A stretch of DNA of 14,767 nt from Phoronis ovalis (Eukaryota > Phoronida > Phoronidae): contig JAOXYB010030654.1 in NCBI GenBank assembly GCA_028565635.1, positions 1-14,767 on the forward strand, read 5' to 3'. Within the stretch, counting starts at the first letter, position 1. Each line of letters begins with the position of its first letter. The translations under genes were made by a program, and so were the position numbers. Below, piece by piece: positions 14,536 to 14,767 of the stretch. The notes below the pieces were generated by a model. It was not told the origin of the DNA. It searched no databases and saw nothing but the letters and a program-made list of their open reading frames with translations.

Positions 14536-14767
14536 CTAAAAGAACAAAGCTAGTACTACCAAAATTCCAACAATTATCAAATGTAAGCAATCCATACATT
14601 GTAAGTACAATTAGTCAACACTCAGCATCTTGTACAGTGTGATAATGCTTACGCAAGTAACTTAAGGCAGGTTAAAATTTATTTCCAGATGCACACGCTA
14701 TAATTCAGAATTATCTCCGCTATCTACATATGCACGTGCTACTAAACGTCGTTTGCTCATCTCCACA
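14536..14767 (-). other. Probable intron reaching the right edge
   Basis: Mostly non-coding. From the edge (14766) down to a TAG at 14700-14698 one - strand frame is open for 22 codons and includes KRRL. It is in the frame needed to join the exon at 14535, but it meets that TAG just before a weak possible donor (C then GTGTGC), so I leave it uncalled. Confidence 0.4.

Noticed and set aside
1-14767. CRISPR arrays, tRNA or rRNA genes, phage or bacterial mobile elements
   Set aside because: No regularly spaced repeats, no complete cloverleaf and no rRNA-like sequence were seen, and the gene structure is that of an animal genome.

Overview
This is a piece of an animal (metazoan) nuclear genome. 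The DNA is AT-rich, and the coding information lies in many short exons separated by GT-AG introns of about 120 to 945 bases. Nothing prokaryotic is visible: there are no operons, no Shine-Dalgarno sites and no long open frames. Both genes recognised here are animal genes. The AT-rich introns and the diverged 'AAAATGGCTGCCATGT' type repeats would suit an invertebrate, perhaps a lophotrochozoan such as a mollusc, but that guess is weak.

Layout. Bases 1-1008 are non-coding and most likely the end of a long intron. Bases 1009-11333 on the + strand hold 22 exons of a LOXHD1-like gene (lipoxygenase homology domain-containing protein 1). The joined exons keep one uninterrupted frame of 1262 residues, made of nine consecutive PLAT/LH2 domains, ending at a TAA immediately after the last domain. 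The 5' end, with further PLAT domains expected by comparison with the vertebrate protein, lies outside the window to the left. Bases 11334 to about 12110 are the 3' UTR of this gene. From the right edge, a second gene runs on the - strand. Its last four recognisable exons (14535-14461, 13919-13752, 13607-13455, 12509-12338) encode RCC1 repeats that match SERGEF (secretion-regulating guanine nucleotide exchange factor, also called DelGEF). The two genes are tail to tail, and their poly(A) signals lie within about 60 bases of one another around a perfect 22-base palindrome.

How the genes relate. I see no functional link between them: LOXHD1 is known from hair-cell mechanosensation in vertebrates, and SERGEF is an RCC1-fold protein linked to secretion. 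The shared feature is the compact convergent 3' end. Points of interest are the phase-1 introns at almost every PLAT domain border, a strongly diverged eighth PLAT domain, a serine/arginine-rich linker on its own exon, a cluster of UGCAUG (RBFOX-type) motifs in the first intron, several intronic repeats, and a reading-phase conflict between the last two SERGEF exons. I found no convincing new biological system; the window reads as two ordinary animal genes with some unusual details.
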